Positions 34,493 to 43,356 of a DNA stretch of 64,000 nt are shown here, in pieces. The number at the start of each line of letters is the position of its first letter. The stretch's first letter is position 1. The stretch is from Oscillospiraceae bacterium (lineage in GTDB: Bacteria > Bacillota > Clostridia > Oscillospirales > Acutalibacteraceae), in contig CADARP010000002.1 in assembly GCA_902790325.1 (NCBI GenBank), forward strand, positions 1 to 64,000, read 5' to 3'. Under the pieces are notes generated by a model. That model saw only the letters and a list, made by a program, of their open reading frames with translations, was not told the DNA's origin and ran no database searches. The translations under genes were made by a program, and so were the position numbers.

Positions 34493-35338
34493 ATGTATTC
34501 CAAATCGTATGTGTTTTTTAAACGGTGCCTTGCTTTGATTTCCGCGATCATGCTGCTGATCGTCAGCATGGACGAGCGGGATCTTCCCGATCCGGACGGT
34601 GCGGTCATCGTTGCGAAACAGCGTTATGTCCTGGAGGACCGCTATATGAACAATCAGGGCGTCACGAACGACGGGATGTATTATTATTTCAGCGGGCAGA
34701 AGAATCTCGGCAAAGCCGATATGCAGACCGGCGAGATTTTCCGCATCAACACGTCGCCCATTCCGAAAGAGCTGAAAAAACTGGGCTGCAATCACATCGG
34801 CGGGTTGAGTTATCACAACGGGATCGTATACGCGGCTATCGAGGACGGGCCGGATTATCTGCATCCGTTTATCGTTTTGTACGACGCGGACACGCTGGAA
34901 TACACCGGAAAATGCTATGAACTGCCGCAGGATCTGCATACGGAAGGCGTGCCGTGGTGTGCGGTTGACGCCGATAAAAATGTGCTTTATACTGCGGAAT
35001 GGAGCAACGCGGCCGTGCTGAATGTGTTTGCGCTCGACGACCTGCATCTGATCGGGACGATCCCGCTGTCCGCGCCGATCGACCGTATGCAGGGCGGAGA
35101 AATGTTCGGCGGCAAACTCTACCTCTCCTGTGATGAAGAGAACGATCTGAAACGCGTGTTTTCCGTCGATGTGCAGACCGGCGATGTGCGCGCCGCGTTT
35201 ATCCGCAACATCGGCAAGGCGTTTGAAGCGGAGGATCTGACAGTCTATGCGGACACGGACGGTATGCCCGTTTTCTGCGTTCTGGACAGAGGCGCCCGCC
35301 GCAAAAGCGTAAATCTGACGAAGTACCGTTTGGTATAA
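34493..35338 (+). CDS. Secreted or membrane-anchored beta-propeller-like protein
   Basis: A 281-residue protein with an N-terminal hydrophobic anchor (ALISAIMLLIVS) and repeated beta-strand units of about 45 residues (ADMQTGEIFRI, IVLYDADTLEYTG, NVFALDDLHLIGTIPL, VFSVDVQTGDVRAAF) that suggest a six- or seven-bladed propeller. No lipobox Cys is seen. GGLSYHNGIVYAAIEDGPD resembles PQQ or NHL-type blades. First of three genes closely spaced (20 and 15 bp gaps). Ligand unknown; extracytoplasmic sensor or sugar-binding role is a guess. Confidence 0.72.
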   Translation: MYSKSYVFFKRCLALISAIMLLIVSMDERDLPDPDGAVIVAKQRYVLEDRYMNNQGVTNDGMYYYFSGQKNLGKADMQTGEIFRINTSPIPKELKKLGCNHIGGLSYHNGIVYAAIEDGPDYLHPFIVLYDADTLEYTGKCYELPQDLHTEGVPWCAVDADKNVLYTAEWSNAAVLNVFALDDLHLIGTIPLSAPIDRMQGGEMFGGKLYLSCDEENDLKRVFSVDVQTGDVRAAFIRNIGKAFEAEDLTVYADTDGMPVFCVLDRGARRKSVNLTKYRLV

Positions 35339-35358
35339 AAAGGACAGATCATTTTGAT

Positions 35359-36054
35359 ATGAAGATAGATTATCTCGGCCACAGCGGCTTTCTTGCGGAA
35401 ACGGAAAAAGCTGTTCTGCTGTTTGATTATTATTGCGGGGATATTGCATGCATCCGGCAAACAGTCTCTGACAAGCCGCTTTATGTTTTCGCAAGTCATG
35501 CGCATGCGGATCACTTCAATCCGAAGATTTTTTCTCTTTCCGGTGACGCCCGTGCGGCGAAGTATCTTGTGTCGTTTGACATCCGGGGAAATCCTGCCGT
35601 GCCGAAGGACTGTGACGTTCAGTTTCTTGACGCCGACAGGACGTACCGTGTTGAGGGGCTCGGTACGGTACGGACTCTCGTTTCGACCGATGAAGGTGTT
35701 GCTTTTCTCGTAACGACCCCATCGGAAACGCTGTTCCATGCAGGCGATCTCAACTGGTGGGACTGGCCGGGCGAGGATCCCGGGTGGCTCATGGAGCAGG
35801 AGACCGTCTTCAAGCGCGAGATCCGAAAACTCGAAGGCGTCCCCATAGACGCTGCCTTTGTTGTTCTGGACGATCGGCTTGAGGCGCACTTCGCAAAGGG
35901 CATGGAGTTCTTCCTTTCCGCATGCAGGGCGAAATATGTGCTGCCCATGCATTTTTCCGCGGGAAGCAGCGCAGTTCAGCGTTTTATCAAACAAAAAACC
36001 TCCGGTGATTCCGTCCTGCTGAATACCGCGAAGGGGAGACACTGGGAAATATAA
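35359..36054 (+). CDS. MBL-fold hydrolase (UlaG-like)
   Basis: A 231-residue cytosolic protein with HAHADHFNPK (HxHxDH metal site), AGDLNWWDWPGED (bridging Asp) and LPMHFSAGSS (late His). Resembles the UlaG/L-ascorbate-6-phosphate lactonase-like branch of the metallo-beta-lactamase superfamily. The ribosome site is weak, suggesting coupling to the propeller gene 20 bp upstream. Substrate unknown. Confidence 0.8.
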   Translation: MKIDYLGHSGFLAETEKAVLLFDYYCGDIACIRQTVSDKPLYVFASHAHADHFNPKIFSLSGDARAAKYLVSFDIRGNPAVPKDCDVQFLDADRTYRVEGLGTVRTLVSTDEGVAFLVTTPSETLFHAGDLNWWDWPGEDPGWLMEQETVFKREIRKLEGVPIDAAFVVLDDRLEAHFAKGMEFFLSACRAKYVLPMHFSAGSSAVQRFIKQKTSGDSVLLNTAKGRHWEI

Positions 36055-36069
36055 AAGGAGATTCAGAAT

Positions 36070-36438
36070 ATGCAATTCAAAATGATTCACGAAAATTACA
36101 ACGTGCGGGATCTGGACAAATCGCTGGCCTTTTACAAACAGGCGCTGGGACTTACGGAGAAGCGCCGCAAGAGCGCGCAGGACGGCTCGTTTATCATCGT
36201 GTATATCGGCAACGAATCCAGTGAATTTGAGCTTGAACTCACCTGGCTGCGCGAGCATCCCGATCCGTACGACATCGGCGAAGAGGAATTCCATCTTGCG
36301 TTCCGGACGGATGATTTTGAGGCGGCGCACAAACTCCACGAAGAGATGGGCTGTATTTGCTTCGAGAATCCGGAAATGGGGATCTATTTCATTCAGGATC
36401 CTGACGGCTACTGGCTGGAAGTGCTTCCCACGGCGTGA
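36070..36438 (+). CDS. VOC-family (glyoxalase I-like) protein
   Basis: A 122-residue vicinal-oxygen-chelate protein: two beta-alpha-beta-beta-beta modules with H7 (MIHENYNVRD), Glu in FELELTWL, His in EEFHLAFRT and Glu in YWLEVLP, the usual four-ligand metal set of glyoxalase I. Typical length for a single-unit lactoylglutathione lyase-like protein. AAGGAG 9 bp upstream. Methylglyoxal detoxification is the family default; the thiol cofactor in this organism is not known. Confidence 0.82.
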   Translation: MQFKMIHENYNVRDLDKSLAFYKQALGLTEKRRKSAQDGSFIIVYIGNESSEFELELTWLREHPDPYDIGEEEFHLAFRTDDFEAAHKLHEEMGCICFENPEMGIYFIQDPDGYWLEVLPTA

Positions 36439-36595
36439 CGGACGGAGAGGGTTGATGCTCCGGAAACGCAGTCCCCGATCGCGCGCATCAATCAGCCGCA
36501 GTACGCAGCCGTTGATTTTCCTCTGCTCCGACGCGGAGCGGCCGCAGTTCATAAGATGGATCGTGTTATGACATGTTTTTTGCAGGAGGGATTCT

Positions 36596-37453
36596 ATGCT
36601 TGGAGCAATAGTCGGCGACATCGTAGGCTCTGTTTACGAATGGCACAATATAAAAACAAAGGCGTTTCCCTTGTTCCGGGACGACTGCTTTTTCACAGAC
36701 GATACCGTCATGACCTGCGCGGTTGCGGAAGCGGTCATGAACGGCGGGGAGCGCGATGATTTTATCGACGCGATGAAGAAATACGGGCGGATGTACCCCG
36801 ATGCGGGATACGGCGGCAGATTCGGCGCGTGGATTGCCTCCGATGACCGTAAACCGTACAACAGTTACGGCAACGGCTCGGCGATGCGCGTTTCCCCGTG
36901 CGCATGGATAATGGATTGCGGCTTCTGTGCGAGAACGGGCATGTGGCCGTCAAACGGCAGAGCCCTTGCGCGGCTTTCCGCCGAGGTTACGCATAACCAC
37001 CCGGAAGGCGTCAAAGGCGCGATGGCAACAGCCGATGCGATCTTCATGTGCCGGTATTACTTCGGCGGCTATTGCGGCGACTATGAGCAGCCTATCCATA
37101 ACGATCCGGATGCATGTAAGCGACGTATCCGGAATCATATTGAGAACGAGTATGGCTACGACCTTTCTGGGACGCTGGATGAGATCCGTCCCGCATACCG
37201 TTTCAACGAGACGTGTCAGGATACCGTGCCGCAGGCCATCATCGCTTTTCTGGAAAGCACGGACTTTGAGGACGCGATCCGAAACGCCGTCTCCCTAGGC
37301 GGCGACAGCGACACGCTCGCGGCGATCACGGGCAGCATTGCAGAGGCGGCATACGGCATTCCGGACCGGATCAAGGACAAGGCGTATTCCTATCTGGATG
37401 CGCCGCTGAAAGATGTACTCGGAAGGTGGAAGCAGTTTATTCACAGAGGGTGA
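36596..37453 (+). CDS. ADP-ribosylglycohydrolase (DraG/ARH family)
   Basis: A 285-residue hydrolase that should remove ADP-ribose from proteins, nucleic acids or small ligands. MLGAIVGDIVGS at the N-terminus, FTDDTVMT with the paired Asp metal ligands, and SLGGDSDTLAAITG with the second acidic metal site are diagnostic. All-alpha fold, cytosolic. AGGAGGG precedes the ATG by 5 bp. A 157-bp gap from the VOC gene has no clear promoter. No ADP-ribosyltransferase gene was recognised in the window. Confidence 0.9.
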   Translation: MLGAIVGDIVGSVYEWHNIKTKAFPLFRDDCFFTDDTVMTCAVAEAVMNGGERDDFIDAMKKYGRMYPDAGYGGRFGAWIASDDRKPYNSYGNGSAMRVSPCAWIMDCGFCARTGMWPSNGRALARLSAEVTHNHPEGVKGAMATADAIFMCRYYFGGYCGDYEQPIHNDPDACKRRIRNHIENEYGYDLSGTLDEIRPAYRFNETCQDTVPQAIIAFLESTDFEDAIRNAVSLGGDSDTLAAITGSIAEAAYGIPDRIKDKAYSYLDAPLKDVLGRWKQFIHRG

Positions 37454-37624
37454 TGGGGAAAAGCGCGGCAAGCGTCTTTTCTGCCGCGGGAGCGAAACGC
37501 CTGCGGCTGATTGCTATACTGTATCTATAACCGACCATTTACGGACAACAGCGACTATGGACCGTTCGGCCTGCTGACCGCGTTCGCGCACAGGCGTCGG
37601 TTCATCATTCGGAGGAAGACCTGC

Positions 37625-39031
37625 ATGAACGATATGCTCGTTGGAATACTTGGGCTGGCTGTCATAGCTGCCGCCGTCATCTCGCTCACCAGGGGCAAGA
37701 TGCTGCCCGCTATGGCGTTCATCCTGTGGCCGTCCGTGCTGGCGCTGACGATGGTAGCTGCCGGGCGATATGGCTTCGCGGACGTCGAAGCGATGATCAA
37801 GGCCGGTTTTGCCAGCATCGCCCCCATCGCCGCGCTGTTTGTTTTCTCGGTGCTTTTCTTTGGCATCATGACGGACGCGGGCATGTTTGATGTACTTATT
37901 AAAAAACTCATGAAGCTGATGGGGGACAACGTGATCGGCGTCGCCATGGTCACCGCCATCATCTCGCTGGCCGGCCAACTGGACGGAGAAGGAGTAACCA
38001 CCTTCTGTATCGTGATCCCCGCGATGTTCCCTGTGTATATGCGCATGCACATGCGCAAGACAACCCTTCTGCGCATCGCGATACTGCCCATGGGCATTAT
38101 GAACCTGCTGCCCTGGGCCGGTTCGACCGTGCGCACGGCCGCCGTACTGGGTATTGAGGTCAGCTCCATGTGGCGGACGCTGCTGCCTATACAGATCTTT
38201 GGTATCCTGCTTTCCCTTGCCCACGCGCTTCTGGCCGGCTTTCAGGAGAAGGCACGCGGCGCGGGCATGCATGGCAGGCTGGCGGAAACCGAGGGCGATA
38301 TTGAGATCGGAGACGGAGACTATATCTTTGAAATCAGGCAGATGACCCGCCCGAAAAAGTTTGTGTTTAACGTCTGTCTCACCGCTGCGGTTTTCGCCCT
38401 GCTGATATGGGGCGTATTCCCCGGCTATTTTCCCTTTATGCTCGGCACGGGAATAGCCCTTTTTGCAAACTACGGCGCCACCGTCGCCATGCACAAAAAG
38501 ATCATCACCCGCCACGTCCGCCCCGCGCTTTTGATTTGCTCTACCATGATGGGCGCGGCCGTATTTATGGGTATTCTGACGTCTTCCGTCGGCGCGGACG
38601 GAAAGGTGCTGCCCGCCAATGTGATCGACCTGCCGCCCGACGCCGTTCCCTCCGTGGTGCGCTGCATTGCCGACCGGATCAGTCTGATCCTGCCGTCCGT
38701 GCTGGGCAGGCATCTTCCGCTGATCATCGGCATAGCCGCCGTGCTGATCGGCATCGTTTTCGACACCGACAGCTATTTCTACGGGCTGCTGCCCATCCTG
38801 ATCGGCGTCGGACAGGCATTTGGCACGGAGCCCATGTCCGTTGCCGTTGCCATGCTGCTTTGCCGCATGACCGGCTGCTATATCAGCTTTATGGAACCCG
38901 CGACGCTTTTAGGCACAGGGCTCGCGGAGGTGGAGATCAAGGATCACGTCAGGAAAAGCCTGCCGTATGTCTGGGCTTTTTCCTTGTTGAGCATACTGTT
39001 TGCCGTTGCCATGAAAAAAACGGTCATTTAG
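37625..39031 (+). CDS. CitMHS-family citrate/metal transporter, copy 1
   Basis: A 468-residue secondary transporter from ATG 37625 (CGGAGGA upstream; an upstream in-frame TTG or ATG would lie in non-coding sequence). About 11-12 membrane helices. LFFGIMTDAGMFDVLIKKL and the repeated intramembrane LPWAGSTVRTA match the CitMHS (divalent metal-citrate:H+) and related ion-transporter superfamily pattern. It is 48 bp upstream of a close paralog. The gene could import citrate or another dicarboxylate; substrate not readable. Confidence 0.83.
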   Translation: MNDMLVGILGLAVIAAAVISLTRGKMLPAMAFILWPSVLALTMVAAGRYGFADVEAMIKAGFASIAPIAALFVFSVLFFGIMTDAGMFDVLIKKLMKLMGDNVIGVAMVTAIISLAGQLDGEGVTTFCIVIPAMFPVYMRMHMRKTTLLRIAILPMGIMNLLPWAGSTVRTAAVLGIEVSSMWRTLLPIQIFGILLSLAHALLAGFQEKARGAGMHGRLAETEGDIEIGDGDYIFEIRQMTRPKKFVFNVCLTAAVFALLIWGVFPGYFPFMLGTGIALFANYGATVAMHKKIITRHVRPALLICSTMMGAAVFMGILTSSVGADGKVLPANVIDLPPDAVPSVVRCIADRISLILPSVLGRHLPLIIGIAAVLIGIVFDTDSYFYGLLPILIGVGQAFGTEPMSVAVAMLLCRMTGCYISFMEPATLLGTGLAEVEIKDHVRKSLPYVWAFSLLSILFAVAMKKTVI

Positions 39032-39079
39032 TCCGGCGTTCGATTTATCGGGGCATGTCGTTGTTGGAGGAATGTCTGT

Positions 39080-40480
39080 ATGAATGAGAGCCTGGTCGGT
39101 ATTCTCGGCCTGTTCTGTATCGCTGCAATTGTCATAACCCTGCTCAAGGGCAGGACGCAGCCCGCCATCACATTTATACTGTGTCCCACGGCTCTGGCGG
39201 TCATATTGATCATCGGAAAATGGTACAGTTTCGACGATGTCGCCGCCATGATCCGTTCAGGACTCAACAGTACCGTTCCCACCGCGGCGCTGTTTGTGTT
39301 CTCCATTCTGTTCTTCGGCATCATGAACGACACGGGCATGTTCGACGTCATCATCCGAAAGCTGATGGCGTTGGTGGGGAACAGTGTGGTCGGCGTAACG
39401 ATGGTCACCGCCGTCATCACGCTGGTGGCGCATCTGGACTGCAGCGGCGCTTCGACCTTTTGTATCCTGATTCCCGCCATGCTGCCGGTGTACAGGCGCA
39501 TGCGTATGCGCGAGACGACGCTGCTGCGCATCGGCGTCGTGTGTATGGGCGCGATGAACCTGCTGCCCTGGTCCGGCGCAAGCCTGCGCACGGCTACGGT
39601 TCTGGGCATGGAGGGCGGTGCGCTTTGGCACACGCTGCTGCCCGTGCAGATTTTTGCAGTCGCGCTGTCCCTCGGACACGCTTTCCTGGCAGGAATACAG
39701 GAAAAGGCCAGGGGAGCAGGTGCGAAGGGAATTCCGGAAGACGTCGTGGAACGGGAGACGCTTGCCGAGGAGGAGGCCGACAGCGAAGGTTTGGCACGGC
39801 CGAAACGGTTCCTCGTGAATGTTATCCTGACAGTCGCCGTGATCGCCCTGCTTGCCTGGAACCGATTTCCGGGCTATTATCCCGCCATGCTGGGCGCCGT
39901 CGCCGCGCTGTTCGTGAACTACGGATTTAAGGCTTCCTTTCACAGAAAGATCATCAACCGACATGCGGCGCCTGCGCTGACGATGTGCATCACCATGATG
40001 GGCGCTGCGGTTTTGATGGGCATATTGACGTCCTCCATAGGCGCGGACGGCAATGTGCTTCCCTCCAGTACGATCGAACTGCCGCCCGGCGCCGTTCCCT
40101 CGGTGATGCGCTGTCTTGCCGGTTTGATCTCCGATGCGCTGCCTGCCGCGTTGGGAAAGCATCTGAATCTGCTGCTCTGCGCGCTGGCCGTGCCGCTGGC
40201 GTTGTCCTTCGATACAGACAGCTATTTCTATGGGATGCTGCCCGTTATGCTCGGCATCGGACAGGCTTTCGGTCTGGAGGTCCTGCCCATCGCGATCACC
40301 ATGCTGATCCTGCGAATCAGCGCCACGTTCATCTGTCCCATGACGGCCGCCCTGCTGCTGGGCACGGGCATGGCGGATGTTACGATCAAGAAACACATCA
40401 AGGCAAGCTCCCTGTATGTCTGGAGCTTTTCGCTCCTGTGCCTGGTGTTCGCTGCTTTCATCGGACTTGTTTCCTTTTAA
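39080..40480 (+). CDS. CitMHS-family transporter, copy 2
   Basis: A 466-residue paralog of the preceding gene, co-linear over its full length: MNESLVGILGLFCIAAIV, FFGIMNDTGMFDVIIRKL, NLLPWSGASLRTATVLGM, TSSIGADGNVLPSSTIELPPGAVPS. Membrane topology is the same. GGAGG is 9-10 bp before the ATG. The charged loop in the middle (about 215-240, rich in Glu) is the least conserved part of the pair. Tandem duplication suggests two substrates or heteromeric use. No two-component citrate regulator is adjacent. Confidence 0.83.
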   Translation: MNESLVGILGLFCIAAIVITLLKGRTQPAITFILCPTALAVILIIGKWYSFDDVAAMIRSGLNSTVPTAALFVFSILFFGIMNDTGMFDVIIRKLMALVGNSVVGVTMVTAVITLVAHLDCSGASTFCILIPAMLPVYRRMRMRETTLLRIGVVCMGAMNLLPWSGASLRTATVLGMEGGALWHTLLPVQIFAVALSLGHAFLAGIQEKARGAGAKGIPEDVVERETLAEEEADSEGLARPKRFLVNVILTVAVIALLAWNRFPGYYPAMLGAVAALFVNYGFKASFHRKIINRHAAPALTMCITMMGAAVLMGILTSSIGADGNVLPSSTIELPPGAVPSVMRCLAGLISDALPAALGKHLNLLLCALAVPLALSFDTDSYFYGMLPVMLGIGQAFGLEVLPIAITMLILRISATFICPMTAALLLGTGMADVTIKKHIKASSLYVWSFSLLCLVFAAFIGLVSF

Positions 40481-40590
40481 GTCAATAATCTTCCGATAAT
40501 TCCTGAGCCGCAGCATGAACATCATACAAGGCGACCGTCTGTCTGATGCGCTGACGAAGCGGCAATTCCGCAGAAAAGGTGGATGAGAAA

Positions 40591-41025
40591 ATGGACGTTG
40601 AGATCAGAGAGATCCGCGCACAGGATTGTCCCGCTGTCGCGGCCTTGTGGCGTGAAGAGCTGAACGTCGCTTCCGCGACGGACGAGCATGTAAAAAGAAC
40701 TTATGAAAAAATGAAAAGCGACGGCCGGTACTGTACGTACGTTGCCGCCGCCGATGGAAAAATCGTCGGTTTTATCACCATTGTCGAGGTACTGTCGTTC
40801 GACGAGCCTGAGGGATACGTCAAGATGAACGGGATCGCCGTTCTTCCGGAATACAGGCGCAGGGGAATCGGAACACAGCTCATCTTTCGTGCCGAGCAGG
40901 CGGCGCGGGAGCGGGGCGTATCGTCCGTCGGCATGGCGTCATCTTTCCGGCGGGAAAAGAATTACCCGCTGTATGAGTCGCTGGGCTACCGGAAATCGGC
41001 TTACTGGTTTTGCAAAGATCTGTAA
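40591..41025 (+). CDS. GNAT-family N-acetyltransferase
   Basis: A 144-residue acetyl-CoA-dependent transferase from ATG 40591 (AAGGTGG 8 bp upstream; GTG 40579 is the alternative). Motif A is VLPEYRRRGIGTQLI (the R/Q-x-x-G-x-G/A acetyl-CoA loop) after strand MNGIAV; motif B is SFRREKNYPLYESLGY. Substrate unknown. Its 3' end overlaps by 25 bp the 3' end of the convergent C39-like gene (stop at 41001), so the two genes are packed tail to tail with no terminator between. Confidence 0.85.
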   Translation: MDVEIREIRAQDCPAVAALWREELNVASATDEHVKRTYEKMKSDGRYCTYVAAADGKIVGFITIVEVLSFDEPEGYVKMNGIAVLPEYRRRGIGTQLIFRAEQAARERGVSSVGMASSFRREKNYPLYESLGYRKSAYWFCKDL

Positions 41026-41549
41026 GGATCCGCATCCGCGTCGTTCCCGGTGCATCGGAATGCGCAGACTTCGCAGATCTGCCCGTAGGCATCGAGCATC
41101 CTCTCGCCGCAGAGCGGATCGAATACGACCGCGCCCTCCGGCGTAAAACGAAGAAACGCGGTAAAGTGACGCTCCGCATTGATTCCCGGTACGGTAATCA
41201 GACAGGGCGCATCCTCTTCCGCGATCCGGCGCAGGGCGCTTTCGGTATACGGCACGGCGCCGAGGTATTCAAGCGGATAAAGCATATTGATAAAAGACAG
41301 TTCCAGATCGGCTGCGGAAGAAAAAGCTCCGCAGCCGATCAGCCTTTGATTCAGGATCCACGGGTCGAACCCGTCTGCGTTCGCCGTATCCAGGCCGTGA
41401 CGCTCCAGCATGACTGCCAGCGCGCAGACAAGGCATCCGGCGTCCCGGAAATACCGGTATTGCGCGTCGGGAAACTGCCGCGCAGGCCACGCTTCCTCCC
41501 GGTTGAAACGGGGAGCGGTCTGTATCCAGCTTTGGTATTCGTTGCGCAT
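41001..41549 (-). CDS. C39-like (papain-fold) cysteine peptidase-like protein
   Basis: A 182-residue cytosolic protein. ATG 41549 has AGGAAG close upstream; ATG 41561, overlapping the previous stop, is the alternative. The N-terminal DAGCLVCALAVMLERHG (C39) fits the catalytic Cys/first helix of C39-like or bacteriocin-processing peptidases, and ERHFTAFLRF (H128) and VVFDPL (D144) fit the His and Asp of the triad. Last gene of the coupled operon with AsnB-like, YlmD-like and MATE-ATPase genes, which suggests peptide maturation. It lacks a membrane or ABC domain, so it is not a standard bacteriocin exporter. Alternative: a cysteine-protease-like binding protein. Confidence 0.6.
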   Translation of the reverse strand: MRNEYQSWIQTAPRFNREEAWPARQFPDAQYRYFRDAGCLVCALAVMLERHGLDTANADGFDPWILNQRLIGCGAFSSAADLELSFINMLYPLEYLGAVPYTESALRRIAEEDAPCLITVPGINAERHFTAFLRFTPEGAVVFDPLCGERMLDAYGQICEVCAFRCTGNDADADPYRSLQNQ

Positions 41550-41557
41550 CTTCTTCC

Positions 41558-43339
41558 TCATTCGGCAGACCTGCCCGGCGCAATGGGCTTCACGTGCAGA
41601 TTCAGATCGTTCAGATCCAGCACTCTGTCGTAGTTGACTTCCGCAGACAGTCCCAGCACGACCGCCGCTTCCAGCGCGCCCGGTTTGCCCGGATCCTCCC
41701 GCGCGAGCTCCGGAAGCGGGCTGTATGCTCTGCCGTCGTCGATGATCGTCATCAGAACGCCGTCCCCGGCATGCTTGATTTCGATATCCGTGTTGATCTC
41801 CTTTTCCGGATTCTGCTGCGCGATATAGTTCAGACCGTCCTCGAGCACCAGCGCGACTCTGGAGTTGAATTCTGCAGCGTCCGAGAACCCGGTCAGCTTC
41901 TCCTGCACGATCACGCTCAGCGCAGAGATCCAATCCGACCGCAGGCGGATCGAATAGCTTCCGATCGTTTCCGGGTTGCGTTCCGGCACGAACCAATGTC
42001 TGTCGCGGATCAGAAGAACGATCAGAACGATCGCCGCCGTCCATACGGCGAGGACGTAACCCGCAAAAAAGCTCTGCAATCCTACGTAATAAGCGGCTGC
42101 CGCCGCGACGATAGAAAGACCTTTCTGAATCAGTACAAGCGTGTTTGTCAGTCCAAGTTTTTCCACGGTGGGCAGATAAGCACAGACAACCGTCAAAAGC
42201 GCCAAAGCGGGGAAGACTGCGCAGCCGATGCGCAGGCACTGTACGCAGAGCGGGCGGAGTTCGGCCCCGATCTGGTGCAGGTCGGCGATAAGTCCCGGAA
42301 GAACAAGAACGAATACGGCGGTGCACACAGACGTCACCAGCGCGATTTTTACGCTTTCTCTGACCGAATACCGGACGCCTTCGTAATCCTTTTGACCGTA
42401 CAAAAGCCCCGTATGCACGCAGACGCTGGCGGATGCGCCGTTGGCGATCGACAGAACGACGCCGCGCAGGGACTTAAACACCGCCCAGATCGCCAGACCT
42501 CCCGATCCGCCGATGATGCCGACGACGGCGGTCTGTGCACCCAGCGCAATGCCGTCCATGATCTCGTCCACCGTACCGGGATTGCCCATGCGCAGGTCTT
42601 CTTTGATATAATACAGGAATTCCCGGAACGATAGGATCACGGAAAAATCGGGCTTTACCGTCCGCTTTTTGCTGAAGAAATGACTGAGCGGGAGCGTATA
42701 TCCCAGCGCGGAGCCGATCACGGACGCCCAGGCAAGTCCGGACAGATCCATTCCGAGGATCGATACGAAAAGAATGTCGAACAGGATGGTCGTGACGTTC
42801 GTGACAATGCCGCGTTTGGACAGCAGCCGCGCTCTTCCGTCCACGCGGAACGCCCGTTCCACGCAGAGGAGACACTCGAAAACGGGCGACAGCGCAAGCT
42901 GCGGCAGTGTGTAATCGATCATCATACCGACCAGCGCCTCATCCTTGATGAACAGCGACAGGAGCGGCTGCTCGAAAACAAGGATCGGAACGAGCACCAG
43001 AAGATACAGGATGAGCACCGCGATCAGCACGGCGCCAAAGATGCGATTTGCTTCTCTGCGGTCTCCCTTGCCGACCGAACGCACCATCAGCTTATCGATC
43101 CCAATGCCATACATGCAGTGCAGGATCTGTTCCAAAGCAAGCAGCGGTCCGGCAGCGGCGATGGCCGCAAGCGCGTCGGAACCGAGGCTGATACCCGCGA
43201 CGAGGGAATTGATCAGCGTCACGGTTGCGGAGCATACGGTGCTGCCGATGTACACAAACGCCATTCTGCCGGTCCTGCCGGCGATCAGTGACGACTTGCG
43301 CGCAACGGCGCTGCCCATTTCTTTTTTCTTCCCGCTCAT
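41558..43339 (-). CDS. MATE transporter fused to a C-terminal histidine-kinase-like ATPase domain
   Basis: A 593-residue protein. Residues 1-~440 are a 12-helix MATE-family transporter (two six-helix halves, NSLVAGISLGSDALAAIAAAG at the start). Residues about 470-593 form an HATPase_c-type domain: N-box ALVLEDGLNYIA with E500 and N504, then TIIDDGRAYSP with D534, D535 and G536. It resembles RsbW/SpoIIAB-like anti-sigma ATPase modules more than a sensor-kinase core; no H-box precedes it. MATE exporters do not normally carry such a domain. It is coupled by ATGA to the C39-like gene and 17 bp from the YlmD gene. Exported substrate unknown. Confidence 0.83.
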   Translation of the reverse strand: MSGKKKEMGSAVARKSSLIAGRTGRMAFVYIGSTVCSATVTLINSLVAGISLGSDALAAIAAAGPLLALEQILHCMYGIGIDKLMVRSVGKGDRREANRIFGAVLIAVLILYLLVLVPILVFEQPLLSLFIKDEALVGMMIDYTLPQLALSPVFECLLCVERAFRVDGRARLLSKRGIVTNVTTILFDILFVSILGMDLSGLAWASVIGSALGYTLPLSHFFSKKRTVKPDFSVILSFREFLYYIKEDLRMGNPGTVDEIMDGIALGAQTAVVGIIGGSGGLAIWAVFKSLRGVVLSIANGASASVCVHTGLLYGQKDYEGVRYSVRESVKIALVTSVCTAVFVLVLPGLIADLHQIGAELRPLCVQCLRIGCAVFPALALLTVVCAYLPTVEKLGLTNTLVLIQKGLSIVAAAAAYYVGLQSFFAGYVLAVWTAAIVLIVLLIRDRHWFVPERNPETIGSYSIRLRSDWISALSVIVQEKLTGFSDAAEFNSRVALVLEDGLNYIAQQNPEKEINTDIEIKHAGDGVLMTIIDDGRAYSPLPELAREDPGKPGALEAAVVLGLSAEVNYDRVLDLNDLNLHVKPIAPGRSAE

Positions 43340-43356
43340 ACCATCATCCGTTCATT

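Noticed and set aside
35245..36621. Minus-strand 458-codon frame over three plus-strand genes
   Set aside because: Spans the ends of several genes with recognised motifs on the other strand.
40579..40591. GTG start for the GNAT gene
   Set aside because: It overlaps the AAGGTGG ribosome site; ATG 40591 has proper spacing.
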